From positions 1 to 27,289 of the forward strand of contig URER01000035.1 of assembly GCA_900547005.1 (NCBI GenBank): a stretch of DNA of 27,289 nucleotides. The letters run 5' to 3'. How positions within the stretch are numbered: position 1 is the first letter of the stretch; every line of letters begins with the position of its first letter. Made by a program: the position numbers and the translations under genes. Under the pieces are notes generated by a model, which saw only the letters and a program-made list of their open reading frames with translations, was not told where the DNA came from and did no database searches. Positions 6,525 through 14,789 of the stretch are shown here, piece by piece. Source of the DNA: an uncultured Prevotella sp. Its GTDB lineage: Bacteria; Bacteroidota; Bacteroidia; Bacteroidales; Bacteroidaceae.

Positions 6525-8591
6525 ATGTACAAATCATTTTTCAACAAGCGCGCTCCCCAGAAGTTCACGCAATTCACGAACAAGGGGTATGCACTTTTCG
6601 CTTGTGTGGGACGTGAGGTCATTATCGGAACCCTCAGCGTGGCGACACTCAACCACGCAACGGCTGCGGAAACAGTCACCGTAGAGGGTGTGGCCGACTC
6701 GACCACGAGCCTGACACGAGAGAAAGGAATATTGCTCGATGACGTAGAAGTCACCGGGTCGCGCGCACCGCTTGGCGCAGGCCGGGCTGCGAGAATGGTA
6801 ACTGTACTGGACCGCAGGGACATTCAGTCTGCGCCGGTACAAAGTGTTAACGATTTGCTGAAGTACGCCGTAGGCGTTGATGTCCGCCAGCGTGGTCCTA
6901 TTGGGGCACAAACCGACATCAGTATGAGAGGCGGAACCAACGAGCAAATCACGATCCTGCTCAACGGCATCAACATCTGTGACCCGCAAACCGGGCATAA
7001 TGCCTTTGACCTCCCCGTTGAATTAAGCGAAATCGAGCGCATTGAGGTGCTCGAAGGTCCGGCCGGAAGAGTCTATGGCACGTCATCGTTGGTGGGTGCG
7101 ATAAACATCGTTACCCGACCGGCAGACAAGACGAGTGGCGAGGTACGCATCGAAGGAGGCTCTTTCGGCTATCTCTCGAGTGGCGCACGGGGCAACATCA
7201 AAAGCAGCAGATGGAACAACCAGCTATCGGGAAGCTACACCCGAAGCGACGGTTTCAGCCGAAACAAGTCAGGAGGACTTAATGCCGACTACAACGGCGG
7301 TAAGGTTTTCTATCAGGGCGAATATTCCGACACCGGCATAAGAGTGGGCTGGCATACAGGACTTAGCACCAAAGGCTATGGCTCCAACACGTTTTACAGT
7401 GCGAAATTCGATGACCAATATGAGCGCATCACAAAGACTTACACAGCCATTCAGGCTGAGACCACAGGACGGCGGTTCCGCTTTAAGCCTGCTGTTTATT
7501 GGAACAGAACTTACGACCGCTTCGAGTTGATAAGAGGTTCTGAGGCATCCGTGCCTTTCAATTATCACCGCACGGACGTGTTCGGCGTAAACATGAACAG
7601 TTATTTTGACTGGACTTTGGGACGCACAGCATTCGGTGCGGAATTCAGAAACGAGGACTTGATAAGTGGAAACCTCGGCGAACCGCTTGCCTCCCCGAAG
7701 CCCATACACGGTACCGACCGTGAATATACGTTAGGACTGAACCGTTCTAACATCAGCTTCAACCTTGAACACAATATCTTATTAAAGCGTTTCACGCTAT
7801 CGGCAGGACTCATAGCCGTCAAAAACACATGGAACGGAATGTCGTTCAAGGTTTATCCCGGACTGGACGCAAGCTATCGTTTCGGCAATAACTGGAAACT
7901 GTATGCGTCTTATAACACGTCGCTGCGTATGCCATCGTTCACGGAATTATATTACAGCGTAGGCGGACACAAGGCCGACAAATACTTAAAGCCGGAAGAG
8001 ATGACGGCCATCGAAGGTGGCGCGGAATATATCTCACGCGGATTCAGAGGCAAGTTAAGCGTCTACCATCATCACGGCCGTAACATGATTGACTGGATAA
8101 TGGACACGTCAGTGGCCGAACCGGAATGGCAAAGCGTGAACCATACACGGCTGAACAGCCTCGGCATGGAGATGTCGGCACTGCTCGACTTCTCTACCCT
8201 ACTTCCCTCACAGCGCGTCTTGCGCTCTCTCAATGTGGCATACAGCTACATCGACCAGGACAAAGACCTCAAGGCAAACCTGCAATCGCAGTACGCTCTG
8301 GAGTATCTGCGCCACAAATTAACTGCGTCGCTCGACCTCAATATCATTAAGAATGTTGATTTGGGATTGAAATATCGTTTCCAAGACCGCACGGGTACAT
8401 ATACCGACGTGACCGGAAACATACAAGAGTATGCTCCATACGGTATCTTCGACGCCCGTCTGTCGTATAATGCTACACATTATTATATATATATAGAAGC
8501 CAACAACATCTTCGACAAGGATTATGTTGACTATGGAAACGTGGAGCAACCAGGCACTTGGGTGACCGCAGGAATAAAGTGGAAATTCTGA
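6525..8591 (+). CDS. TonB-dependent outer membrane receptor (BtuB/FepA-like)
   Basis: 688 residues from ATG 6525. An upstream frame extension to 6435 would lie inside the promoter. Residues 1-48 hold an unusually long signal region (YALFACVGREVIIGTLSVATL, ending near ATAAE), a form I associate with Bacteroidota receptors of this type. DDVEVTGSR (72-80) resembles a TonB box region, then the plug domain (about 82-205: SVNDLLKYAVGVDVRQRG, ISMRGGTNEQITILLNG, IERIEVLEGPAGRVYG). The rest is a beta-barrel ending in WVTAGIKWKF with the terminal Phe typical of outer membrane proteins. There is no SusD partner and no carboxypeptidase-like N-terminal domain, so it is not a SusC protein. Substrate (corrinoid, siderophore or other) cannot be read from the sequence. 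Convergent with the PepSY-like gene. Confidence 0.88.
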   Translation: MYKSFFNKRAPQKFTQFTNKGYALFACVGREVIIGTLSVATLNHATAAETVTVEGVADSTTSLTREKGILLDDVEVTGSRAPLGAGRAARMVTVLDRRDIQSAPVQSVNDLLKYAVGVDVRQRGPIGAQTDISMRGGTNEQITILLNGINICDPQTGHNAFDLPVELSEIERIEVLEGPAGRVYGTSSLVGAINIVTRPADKTSGEVRIEGGSFGYLSSGARGNIKSSRWNNQLSGSYTRSDGFSRNKSGGLNADYNGGKVFYQGEYSDTGIRVGWHTGLSTKGYGSNTFYSAKFDDQYERITKTYTAIQAETTGRRFRFKPAVYWNRTYDRFELIRGSEASVPFNYHRTDVFGVNMNSYFDWTLGRTAFGAEFRNEDLISGNLGEPLASPKPIHGTDREYTLGLNRSNISFNLEHNILLKRFTLSAGLIAVKNTWNGMSFKVYPGLDASYRFGNNWKLYASYNTSLRMPSFTELYYSVGGHKADKYLKPEEMTAIEGGAEYISRGFRGKLSVYHHHGRNMIDWIMDTSVAEPEWQSVNHTRLNSLGMEMSALLDFSTLLPSQRVLRSLNVAYSYIDQDKDLKANLQSQYALEYLRHKLTASLDLNIIKNVDLGLKYRFQDRTGTYTDVTGNIQEYAPYGIFDARLSYNATHYYIYIEANNIFDKDYVDYGNVEQPGTWVTAGIKWKF

Positions 8592-8616
8592 TCACATAAC
8601 ACCAATTCAACGTTTC

Positions 8617-8662
8617 GGGACAACCATACAGTCGGAAAATACAACTGTCTTATGGTTGTCCC
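8617..8662. terminator. Bidirectional terminator between convergent genes
   Basis: GGGACAACCATA (8617-8628) pairs with TATGGTTGTCCC (8651-8662), 12 bp, with an inner ACAGT/ACTGT helix. An A/T-rich tract follows. It lies between the receptor stop and the PepSY-like stop and can serve both. Confidence 0.75.
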
Positions 8663-8697
8663 AAAATATTTTCATACCCATTCGCATCGCCACGGTA

Positions 8698-9147
8698 TCA
8701 GTCATCAATATCTGTCACTTTGAAATTCTTGTCGAAAGTAATCTCAAGGCGGTTAGACAGCTTGATTTCATACCCTCTACGGTCCTTCTCTATGCTCTTG
8801 ATAGCAGCATTGGGGTAATTCTTGCGCACGTAATTCTTGATAGCAGACGGGACAAGGAGCGCAGGAACCTGCGATGACTTACAACTAATATCCGTCCAAT
8901 TACCATTGCGGCTGAACTCTATTTTGTCTCCGCTGTTGAAGATGACCTCATAGCTTTTGCCCGTCAAATCACTCTCCATCTTCACCAAAGCGACTGTCTT
9001 GCCTGTAAAATTTTTCTTTACTATCTGCTTGGCGGCAGCCGGTAACTGGCTGAATGATATAACTTTGTCGTTGCCGGCGTTGGCGCACAAGCACACAACA
9101 AAAGTACAGATAAGCAACGTCATGCTTCTTTTAAACAACTTTTCCAT
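8698..9147 (-). CDS. Secreted PepSY-like (DUF2874-type) protein
   Basis: 149 residues with a signal peptide (about 1-24, ending CANAG). The rest looks like two PepSY/BLIP-like beta repeats: ISFSQLPAAAKQIVKKNF with YEVIF and IEFSRNGNWTDI (about 29-90), then VPSAIKNYVRKNYP with YEIKLSNRLEITFDKNFKV (about 97-145). This pattern (helix, then alternating strands ending in a D-rich turn) is that of the putative beta-lactamase-inhibitor-like PepSY family common in Bacteroidota periplasms. No biochemical role is established that I know of. A clear AAGGAG lies 7-8 nt upstream of ATG 9147, strong for this phylum. No complete promoter was found. Confidence 0.8.
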   Translation of the reverse strand: MEKLFKRSMTLLICTFVVCLCANAGNDKVISFSQLPAAAKQIVKKNFTGKTVALVKMESDLTGKSYEVIFNSGDKIEFSRNGNWTDISCKSSQVPALLVPSAIKNYVRKNYPNAAIKSIEKDRRGYEIKLSNRLEITFDKNFKVTDIDD

Positions 9148-9423
9148 GATTTTTCTCCTTTATCTTATTCGTTAAACAAAATTGTTTATGTAAAAATAAG
9201 AAAAAGTCCGACAAGCTCCAAATGGCAAAACATTTATTAACCACAATTCATATACATTCCGAAATATCCTCCATCCATATACCAGCACTATCCGACGGCA
9301 GCCTTAGAAGATAATTTTCCGATGCCTACCTGCAAGAATCGCCATGAGTTCTGACACCGATAAAAAGGCGTTGAAGCCCGCATGAAAACACCACCGACGC
9401 ACTACAAGAACGGTACATGGCCG
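9148..9423. other. Intergenic region upstream of repeat array B
   Basis: Contains the leader of the PepSY-like gene (minus strand) near 9148-9180. The remainder to 9423 shows no gene, promoter match or hairpin I can support. A minus-strand ORF at 9304-9636 runs through the tandem repeats in shifting frame and is not a gene. Confidence 0.4.
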
Positions 9424-9555
9424 TTGTACTTTTTGTACAGAGCCTTTGTACTTTTTGTACAAAGCCTTTGTAGTAAAAGTACAAAGCCCTTGTAGTAAAA
9501 GTACAGAGCCTTTGTAGAAAATGTACAGAACTCTTGCAATGCTCTGTAACAAAAA
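9424..9555. repeat. 22-bp tandem repeat array B (GTAC-N-GTAC core)
   Basis: Units start at 9424, 9446, 9468, 9490, 9512 and 9534, an exact 22-bp period. The first two read TTGTACTTTTTGTAC followed by A(A/G)AGCCT. Units 3 and 4 have TTGTAGTAAAAGTAC. Each unit has a near-perfect inverted repeat (TTGTAC / GTACAA). The AAAGCCT tail is shared with array A at 662-801 although the core differs. It lies about 150 bp upstream of the trp promoter. Confidence 0.85.
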
Positions 9556-9705
9556 CTTTCGCAATAAATTGGTAGCCGTATGACTGTTCAACGACAATGC
9601 CGGAAGCTCATTGCCGCTGACAGAAAGGACAAGCAAGGAGCCTATATAGAAGAAACATTGTAAACACTGGATAAAAGAAAAAATCGTAAAAATATCGCAA
9701 AAAAG

Positions 9706-9736
9706 TTTGCATATTAAAAGAAAATATGTACTTTTG
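9706..9736 (+). promoter_or_regulatory. trp operon promoter
   Basis: TTTG (9706-9709), exactly 19 bp, TACTTTTG (9729-9736). A full consensus match. Predicted start near 9743, about 26 nt before the leader peptide. Confidence 0.8.
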
Positions 9737-9768
9737 CAAACGAAATAACAAATAAAGCTATAAACAAA

Positions 9769-9819
9769 ATGAGAATTTATGTATCAACATCATGGTGGTG
9801 GCGCAACTCAAGATTCTAA
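9769..9819 (+). CDS. trpL: trp leader peptide
   Basis: 16 codons, MRIYVSTSWWWRNSRF, with three consecutive TGG codons (9793-9801), ending in TAA. It lies between the trp promoter and an intrinsic terminator ahead of trpD. This is the standard design for ribosome-mediated attenuation: with scarce charged tRNA-Trp the ribosome stalls on the Trp codons, freeing the downstream segment to prevent the terminator. TGGC (9799-9802), AAC (9805-9807) and ACTCA (9806-9810) can pair with GCCA (9836-9839), GTT (9832-9834) and TGAGT (9825-9829), the expected 1:2 pairing. There is no Shine-Dalgarno sequence. Confidence 0.85.
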   Translation: MRIYVSTSWWWRNSRF

Positions 9820-9862
9820 AGTCGTGAGTCCGTTAGCCATGTGGATACATTAAGATACCAAT

Positions 9863-9894
9863 AAGGCCTGCCGTTCTTACGACAGGCCTTTTTT
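9863..9894 (+). terminator. trp attenuator terminator
   Basis: AAGGCCTG (9863-9870) pairs with CAGGCCTT (9883-9890), followed by TTTTTT (9889-9894). It lies 44 nt after the leader peptide stop and 120 nt before trpD. I could not identify a convincing antiterminator pairing by eye. Confidence 0.85.
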
Positions 9895-10015
9895 CATTGA
9901 TGTTACGTCGGGAAAAGGCTGACGGACGCAAAAGATTTACAAACAGGAGCCGACCCGACACTCCGCCATTACTTCAAAAAAAAAAAGAAACAAAAAGAAA
10001 AAGGAGACACGGACA

Positions 10016-11020
10016 ATGAAAATGAACGAAATTCTAAACAGAATACTGAATCACGAGACTCTCACACGTGAGGAGACAAAAGCCATTCTCGTAGGCATAA
10101 CAAAACAGGAGTTCCCCGAAGAACAGATTACCGCGCTGCTCACAGGACTGCAAATGCGCGGCGTAACAGTGGACGAACTACTCGGATTCCGCGACGGGAT
10201 ACTCGAAACCGGCGTACCGACAATCCTCGACTGCGACCGCTACATTGACGTGGTGGGCACAGGCGGCGACCGCAAGAACACGTTCAACATATCGACAACA
10301 GCGTGTTTCGTCATTGCAGGAGCAGGCTATAAGGTGGCAAAGCACGGCAACTACTCGGCCACATCGGTGAGCGGAGCATCGAACGTGATAGCGGAGCACG
10401 GCGTGAGATTCACCGATGACATCGACAAACTGAACCGTTCGATGGACGAGGCCGGCATAGTGTATCTGCACGCACAGCTTTTCGCCCGCGCAATGAAATT
10501 TGTAGGCCCCATCCGGAAGGCCCTTCAATTCCCCACGGTATTCAACCTTCTCGGCCCTATCGTGAACCCGTCGCAGCCCCAGGCACAGCTCCTCGGCGTG
10601 GCAAGCCTCGACCAGATGCGCCTGTACGATAATGTCTACCGCAAAATCGGCATCGACTACGGTATTGTAAACAGCATCGACGGATATGATGAAATCTCTC
10701 TTACAGGCAATTTTAAGGTAACGACAAACCAATATGAAAAGGTGTTCAGCCCGATGGAACTGGGCTTCGACATCACCAAACCGGAAGAGCTGGTGGCCGG
10801 AGCTACCGAGAAGGAGGCTAAAGAAATATTCGACCGAGTGCTCGAAAACCGCGCGCTGCCGGCTCAGAAGAATATCGTAGTCGCGAATGCGGCATTCGGA
10901 ATCCAGGTTATGGAGAAAGGAAAGAAAGATATTAAGGAATGTATCGAGATTGCACGGGAAAGTATCGACAGTGGAAAAGCACTCGCTACGTTCAAGAAAT
11001 TCGTTGAACTGAACTCATAG
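10016..11020 (+). CDS. trpD: Anthranilate phosphoribosyltransferase
   Basis: 334 residues, full length, stand-alone (no fused glutaminase domain). Transfers phosphoribose from PRPP to anthranilate, step 2 of tryptophan synthesis. The family glycine-rich PRPP/anthranilate site is present: GTGGD (81-85), NIST (91-94), KHGN (109-112). FPTVFNLLGPIVNP follows in the middle. AAAGGAG lies 9 nt before ATG 10016; a second ATG two codons later is possible. First structural gene of the operon, directly after the attenuator, which is unusual because trpE or trpB normally leads. Confidence 0.97.
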   Translation: MKMNEILNRILNHETLTREETKAILVGITKQEFPEEQITALLTGLQMRGVTVDELLGFRDGILETGVPTILDCDRYIDVVGTGGDRKNTFNISTTACFVIAGAGYKVAKHGNYSATSVSGASNVIAEHGVRFTDDIDKLNRSMDEAGIVYLHAQLFARAMKFVGPIRKALQFPTVFNLLGPIVNPSQPQAQLLGVASLDQMRLYDNVYRKIGIDYGIVNSIDGYDEISLTGNFKVTTNQYEKVFSPMELGFDITKPEELVAGATEKEAKEIFDRVLENRALPAQKNIVVANAAFGIQVMEKGKKDIKECIEIARESIDSGKALATFKKFVELNS

Positions 11021-11046
11021 AGCAGGCGGAAGAAAGGACAAAAAGT

Positions 11047-11844
11047 ATGAAAGATATACTGGAAGAGATAATTGCATGGAAGCGTGTAGAAGTGGAAGGC
11101 TGCAAGAAATATCTGCCACCAAGACAGCTATACGGCATAGTTGAAAAAGAGTTGGATAGTGTTTGCCCCTCTATGAAGCAGGCCCTGAAAGATTCCAATA
11201 CGGGAATTATCGCAGAGTTCAAACGCAAATCGCCTTCAAAAGGTTGGATAAAAGAGGATGGGAAAGCCGAAATCATTCCTTTAGAATATCAGGAAAACGG
11301 CGCAGCGGCACTAAGTATTCTAACCGATAACAAATATTTCGGAGGTTATGACGAATATATCAGCATCGCAAGAGAGGCCGGGGTAAAAATTCCGATACTC
11401 TATAAGAACTTCGTTATAGACGAATACCAACTGTTCATGGCACGTCATGCAGGTGCTTCGGCAATACTGTTGATAGCTGCCGCGATGGATAAGAGACTGT
11501 GCCGGACGCTAATGAGTACTGCTCACGAGTTGGGAATGGAGGTTCTTCTGGAGATGCATTCAGAGCAAGAGTTGGAATACGCCGACATGGAACCGGATAT
11601 GTGCGGAATCAACAATCGCAATCTCGGAACGTTCATAACAAACGTTGAGAACTCATTCCGGCTCGCAGAGAAGCTGCCAAACAAGGCTGTGAAAGTGAGC
11701 GAAAGCGGAATCGGCAATCCCGAAACCGTGAAAGAACTGCACAGAAGAGGTTTCGACGGTTTCCTTATAGGTGAGAATTTCATGAAAACAACAAGTCCGG
11801 GAGCATCGCTCGGAGACTTCATTAAACAAATAAGACAACTATGA
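11047..11844 (+). CDS. trpC: Indole-3-glycerol-phosphate synthase
   Basis: 265 residues, monofunctional. Converts carboxyphenylamino-deoxyribulose phosphate to indole-3-glycerol phosphate. The catalytic residues of the (beta/alpha)8 family are in place: Glu57 and Lys59 in IAEFKRKSPSKG, Lys120 in ILYKN, Glu169 in LLEMH, Asn190 in INNRN and SESG (218-221). It starts 26 nt after trpD and its TGA overlaps the trpF ATG by four bases (ATGA at 11841-11844), indicating translational coupling. Confidence 0.97.
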   Translation: MKDILEEIIAWKRVEVEGCKKYLPPRQLYGIVEKELDSVCPSMKQALKDSNTGIIAEFKRKSPSKGWIKEDGKAEIIPLEYQENGAAALSILTDNKYFGGYDEYISIAREAGVKIPILYKNFVIDEYQLFMARHAGASAILLIAAAMDKRLCRTLMSTAHELGMEVLLEMHSEQELEYADMEPDMCGINNRNLGTFITNVENSFRLAEKLPNKAVKVSESGIGNPETVKELHRRGFDGFLIGENFMKTTSPGASLGDFIKQIRQL

Positions 11845-12515
11845 TAATCAAAGTATGCGGTATGCGCGAAGCCAAAAACATACGCGCCGTAGAGCAGGCT
11901 GGAGCCGACTGGATTGGTTTCATATTCTATAAGGAGAGTCCACGTTATGTCAGTCAGATAAAAAGTCGGGCGGGAATAATCCCAGACTATTCCTCGCTGG
12001 AAAACGAAAACGGGACGGTGGCACACGCGAAACGTGTGGGCGTATTTGTCGACGATATGCCACAGAACATCGTAACGCGCATAGTGAACTACAATCTTGA
12101 TGCCGTGCAGTTGCATGGAGACGAAAGCAGCATAATGATTGACAATCTGCGACGCACCGTAGACCCTGATATTCACCCCGGAATAAAGATTATCAAGGCT
12201 ATCGGAATAGAGACTTCGGAAGATTTGAAGCAATGCGACGAGTTTGACGGACACGTGGATTATTTCCTATTCGACACCAAAACAACGCAGAAAGGCGGTA
12301 GTGGAAAACAGTTCGACTGGGACATCCTGAAAGCATACAACGGCAAAACGCCATTCTTTCTCAGTGGTGGCATCGGGCCGGACTATGCCGAACGTATCAA
12401 AAAATTCAGCCATCCGCAGTTTGCCGGAATAGACTTGAACTCACAGTTTGAAACAGAGCCGGCTGTAAAGGACGCTGAGATGCTGAAAGAATTCATAGAG
12501 GCGGTGCGCAAATAA
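11841..12515 (+). CDS. trpF: Phosphoribosylanthranilate isomerase
   Basis: 224 residues. Amadori rearrangement of phosphoribosylanthranilate, the step before TrpC, though the gene lies after it. KVCGM (4-8) contains the catalytic Cys; FDTKT with the general-acid Asp and FFLSGGIGPDYAERI near the C-terminus match the family. Slightly longer than many TrpF proteins because of a loop around residues 45-65. Coupled to trpC by ATGA. A 106-nt spacer with a long hairpin separates it from trpA. Confidence 0.95.
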   Translation: MIIKVCGMREAKNIRAVEQAGADWIGFIFYKESPRYVSQIKSRAGIIPDYSSLENENGTVAHAKRVGVFVDDMPQNIVTRIVNYNLDAVQLHGDESSIMIDNLRRTVDPDIHPGIKIIKAIGIETSEDLKQCDEFDGHVDYFLFDTKTTQKGGSGKQFDWDILKAYNGKTPFFLSGGIGPDYAERIKKFSHPQFAGIDLNSQFETEPAVKDAEMLKEFIEAVRK

Positions 12516-12549
12516 CACAATATCTTATCAACAAAAATCATAACAACTT

Positions 12550-12603
12550 TATATAATCCCAATAAAATACCCTTATCGAAATGGGGGTAAGGGGGATTAT
12601 ATA
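12550..12603 (+). repeat. Intra-operon hairpin between trpF and trpA
   Basis: TATATAATCCC (12550-12560) pairs perfectly with GGGATTATATA (12593-12603), 11 bp. Inner CCCTTA and TAAGGG can extend it. No T run follows, so it is not a terminator. It may be an RNA processing or stability element, or a mobile palindrome. Confidence 0.6.
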
Positions 12604-12621
12604 CTCAAAAATAAAAACGAC

Positions 12622-13401
12622 ATGAACAAAATTAACAGATTATTCAACGAAAACAAAGACCGCAAGCTGCTGTCTATATACTTCTGCGCAGGCTGTCCAA
12701 CGGTAGAGGGAACCGGCGATGTGATAAAGGCTCTCGAACGTAAAGGCATTGACATGATTGAAGTTGGCATACCGTTCAGCGACCCGCTTGCCGACGGGCC
12801 GGTGATCCAGAGTGCCGGAGCAAGGGCTTTGAAGAACGGGATAACACTGAAACGCATTTTCAGTCAGTTGGAGGAGATAAAGGACGAAGTTGAGATTCCG
12901 CTCATTCTCATGGGCTATCTCAACGTGATAATGCACTACGGAATAGAGCGGTTCTGCCAAGATTGCGTGAAAGCAGGCGTGAGTGGTGCCATCATTCCCG
13001 ACCTCCCGTTCAAAGACTATATAGAAGAGGTAAAGCCGATAGCCGACAAATACGACCTGCGGATAATCATGATGATAACGCCGGAAACCTCGGAGGAGCG
13101 CATAAGGTTTATCGACGAGCACACCGACGGATTCATTTATATGGTCAGTTCGGCAAGTATCACGGGCGCGCAAAAGAATTTCGATGAGGCAAAACAGGCC
13201 TATTTCCGCCGCATCAACGCCATGAATCTGCGGAATCCGCGTATGATTGGTTTCGGAATAAGCAACAAGCAGACATTAGAGAGTGCGCAACAGAATGCCG
13301 CCGGAGCCATAATCGGCTCGAAATTCGTAACACTTCTCAATGAGAACAATGGTAACGCAGACAAGGCGGTTGATGACTTGATGAAGTGTCTGGCTGAATA
13401 A
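12622..13401 (+). CDS. trpA: Tryptophan synthase alpha subunit
   Basis: 259 residues. Cleaves indole-3-glycerol phosphate to indole and glyceraldehyde 3-phosphate; the indole is channelled to TrpB. Catalytic Glu47 in MIEVGIPFSDP and Asp58 in PLADGP match the alpha-subunit residues. GFIYMVSSASITGAQ and the phosphate-binding GFGISN region follow. It precedes trpB here, the reverse of the common trpBA order. Confidence 0.96.
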   Translation: MNKINRLFNENKDRKLLSIYFCAGCPTVEGTGDVIKALERKGIDMIEVGIPFSDPLADGPVIQSAGARALKNGITLKRIFSQLEEIKDEVEIPLILMGYLNVIMHYGIERFCQDCVKAGVSGAIIPDLPFKDYIEEVKPIADKYDLRIIMMITPETSEERIRFIDEHTDGFIYMVSSASITGAQKNFDEAKQAYFRRINAMNLRNPRMIGFGISNKQTLESAQQNAAGAIIGSKFVTLLNENNGNADKAVDDLMKCLAE

Positions 13402-13460
13402 CAAGTATAATTCAATGAAGTAAAAGAAAGATAATAGGAGTAAGAAGGAGATTAAGGACT

Positions 13461-14726
13461 ATGAAATATAAAGTTGACAAAAACGGTTTCTACGGTGAAT
13501 TTGGGGGAGCTTACGTTCCGGAGATATTATACAAGTGCGTTCACGACCTGCAAGAGGCATATATTCCGATTATCGAAAGCGAGGAGTTTCAATCGGAATA
13601 CAAGGCTCTGCTGAAAGACTATGCAGGTCGTCCGTCGCCATTGTATTATGCCAAACGCATGAGCGAGAAGTACGGATGCAGGCTCTATCTGAAACGAGAG
13701 GACCTGAACCACACCGGCTCGCACAAAATAAACAACACCATCGGGCAAATTCTTTTAGCGAAAAAGATGGGTAAGACGCGCGTGATTGCTGAGACGGGAG
13801 CAGGTCAGCACGGTGTGGCGACTGCGACGGTATGTGCGCTTATGGATATGAAATGTGAGGTTTTCATGGGCAAGACCGATGTAGAGCGCCAGCACGTCAA
13901 CGTGGAACGCATGAAGATGTTGGGTGCGACGGTGCATCCAGTAACCACGGGCAACATGACACTGAGCGATGCCTGCTCGGAAGCGATACGCGACTGGTGC
14001 TGTCATCCGCAGGATACTTACTATCTTGTCGGCTCTACTATGGGACCTCACCCCTACCCCGACATCGTAGCAAAGATGCAGAGCGTGATATCAAAGGAAC
14101 TGAAAGAACAACTGACGGAGAAGACGGGACGCGACTATCCCGACTATCTGATAGCCTGCGTGGGCGGAGGCTCGAACGCTGCGGGAACGATATACCACTA
14201 CATCGATGACGAGAGGGTGAAGATTGTACTTGCTGAAGCGGGCGGACACGGCATCGACACAGACCACACGGCGGCTACAATGAAATGCGGAACTGTGGGT
14301 ATAATACACGGTGCGAGGTCGCTCGTGATGCAGACCAACGACGGACAGATAAAGGAAGCGTTCACCATCAGTGCAGGACTCGACTATCCCGGCATCGGTC
14401 CGATGCACGCGGACTTGGCTCAAAGAGGCAGAACAAAGGTTGTGGCGATAAACGATGACGAGGCAATATATGCCGGCTATGAACTCACGCGCACCGAGGG
14501 AATAATCCCGGCGATAGAGAGTGCGCACGCTGTGGCGGCACTGAAAAAGCTCAGTTTCAAGCCCGACGACATCGTGGTACTGACGGTCAGCGGACGCGGC
14601 GACAAGGACATACTGACGTATCTGAACTATAACAGCCTCACCCCCAACCCCTCTCCAAAAGAGAGGGGAGTGATTACCAACGATAATAAGAAATATAACA
14701 ACGATGATAAAAGAGAAATATTGTAA
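13461..14726 (+). CDS. trpB: Tryptophan synthase beta subunit with repeat-derived tail
   Basis: 421 residues. PLP enzyme joining indole and serine. The PLP lysine is Lys89 in HKIN (88-91); AETGAGQHG (109-117) carries the catalytic Glu; GGGSN (235-239) holds the cofactor phosphate; SGRGDKD (377-383) is near the normal C-terminus. From about residue 392 the protein continues into SLTPNPSPKERGVI and an Asn/Lys/Asp-rich end. The first part is the translation of a REP-like palindrome (14640-14673), so about 30 residues are a recent addition. GGAG upstream of ATG 13461 gives a reasonable ribosome site. Confidence 0.96.
   Translation: MKYKVDKNGFYGEFGGAYVPEILYKCVHDLQEAYIPIIESEEFQSEYKALLKDYAGRPSPLYYAKRMSEKYGCRLYLKREDLNHTGSHKINNTIGQILLAKKMGKTRVIAETGAGQHGVATATVCALMDMKCEVFMGKTDVERQHVNVERMKMLGATVHPVTTGNMTLSDACSEAIRDWCCHPQDTYYLVGSTMGPHPYPDIVAKMQSVISKELKEQLTEKTGRDYPDYLIACVGGGSNAAGTIYHYIDDERVKIVLAEAGGHGIDTDHTAATMKCGTVGIIHGARSLVMQTNDGQIKEAFTISAGLDYPGIGPMHADLAQRGRTKVVAINDDEAIYAGYELTRTEGIIPAIESAHAVAALKKLSFKPDDIVVLTVSGRGDKDILTYLNYNSLTPNPSPKERGVITNDNKKYNNDDKREIL
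14640..14673 (+). repeat. REP-like palindrome, copy 1, inside the 3' end of trpB
   Basis: CCCCTCTC (14648-14655) and GAGAGGGG (14661-14668) form an 8-bp stem. A 31-bp core matches the reverse complement of 14818-14852 at 29 positions. Translated in frame it gives LTPNPSPKERGV, a string I recognise from repeat insertions in many bacterial proteins. Confidence 0.8.
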
Positions 14727-14789
14727 TTGGATTAAAATCATAACAACTATAAGGATTAAATATCATAACAAGGTAAAGAAGAACCAAAT

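Noticed and set aside
9304..9636. 110-codon minus-strand frame
   Set aside because: It runs through a 22-bp tandem repeat whose period is not a multiple of three, so the peptide is just the repeat read in rotating frames.
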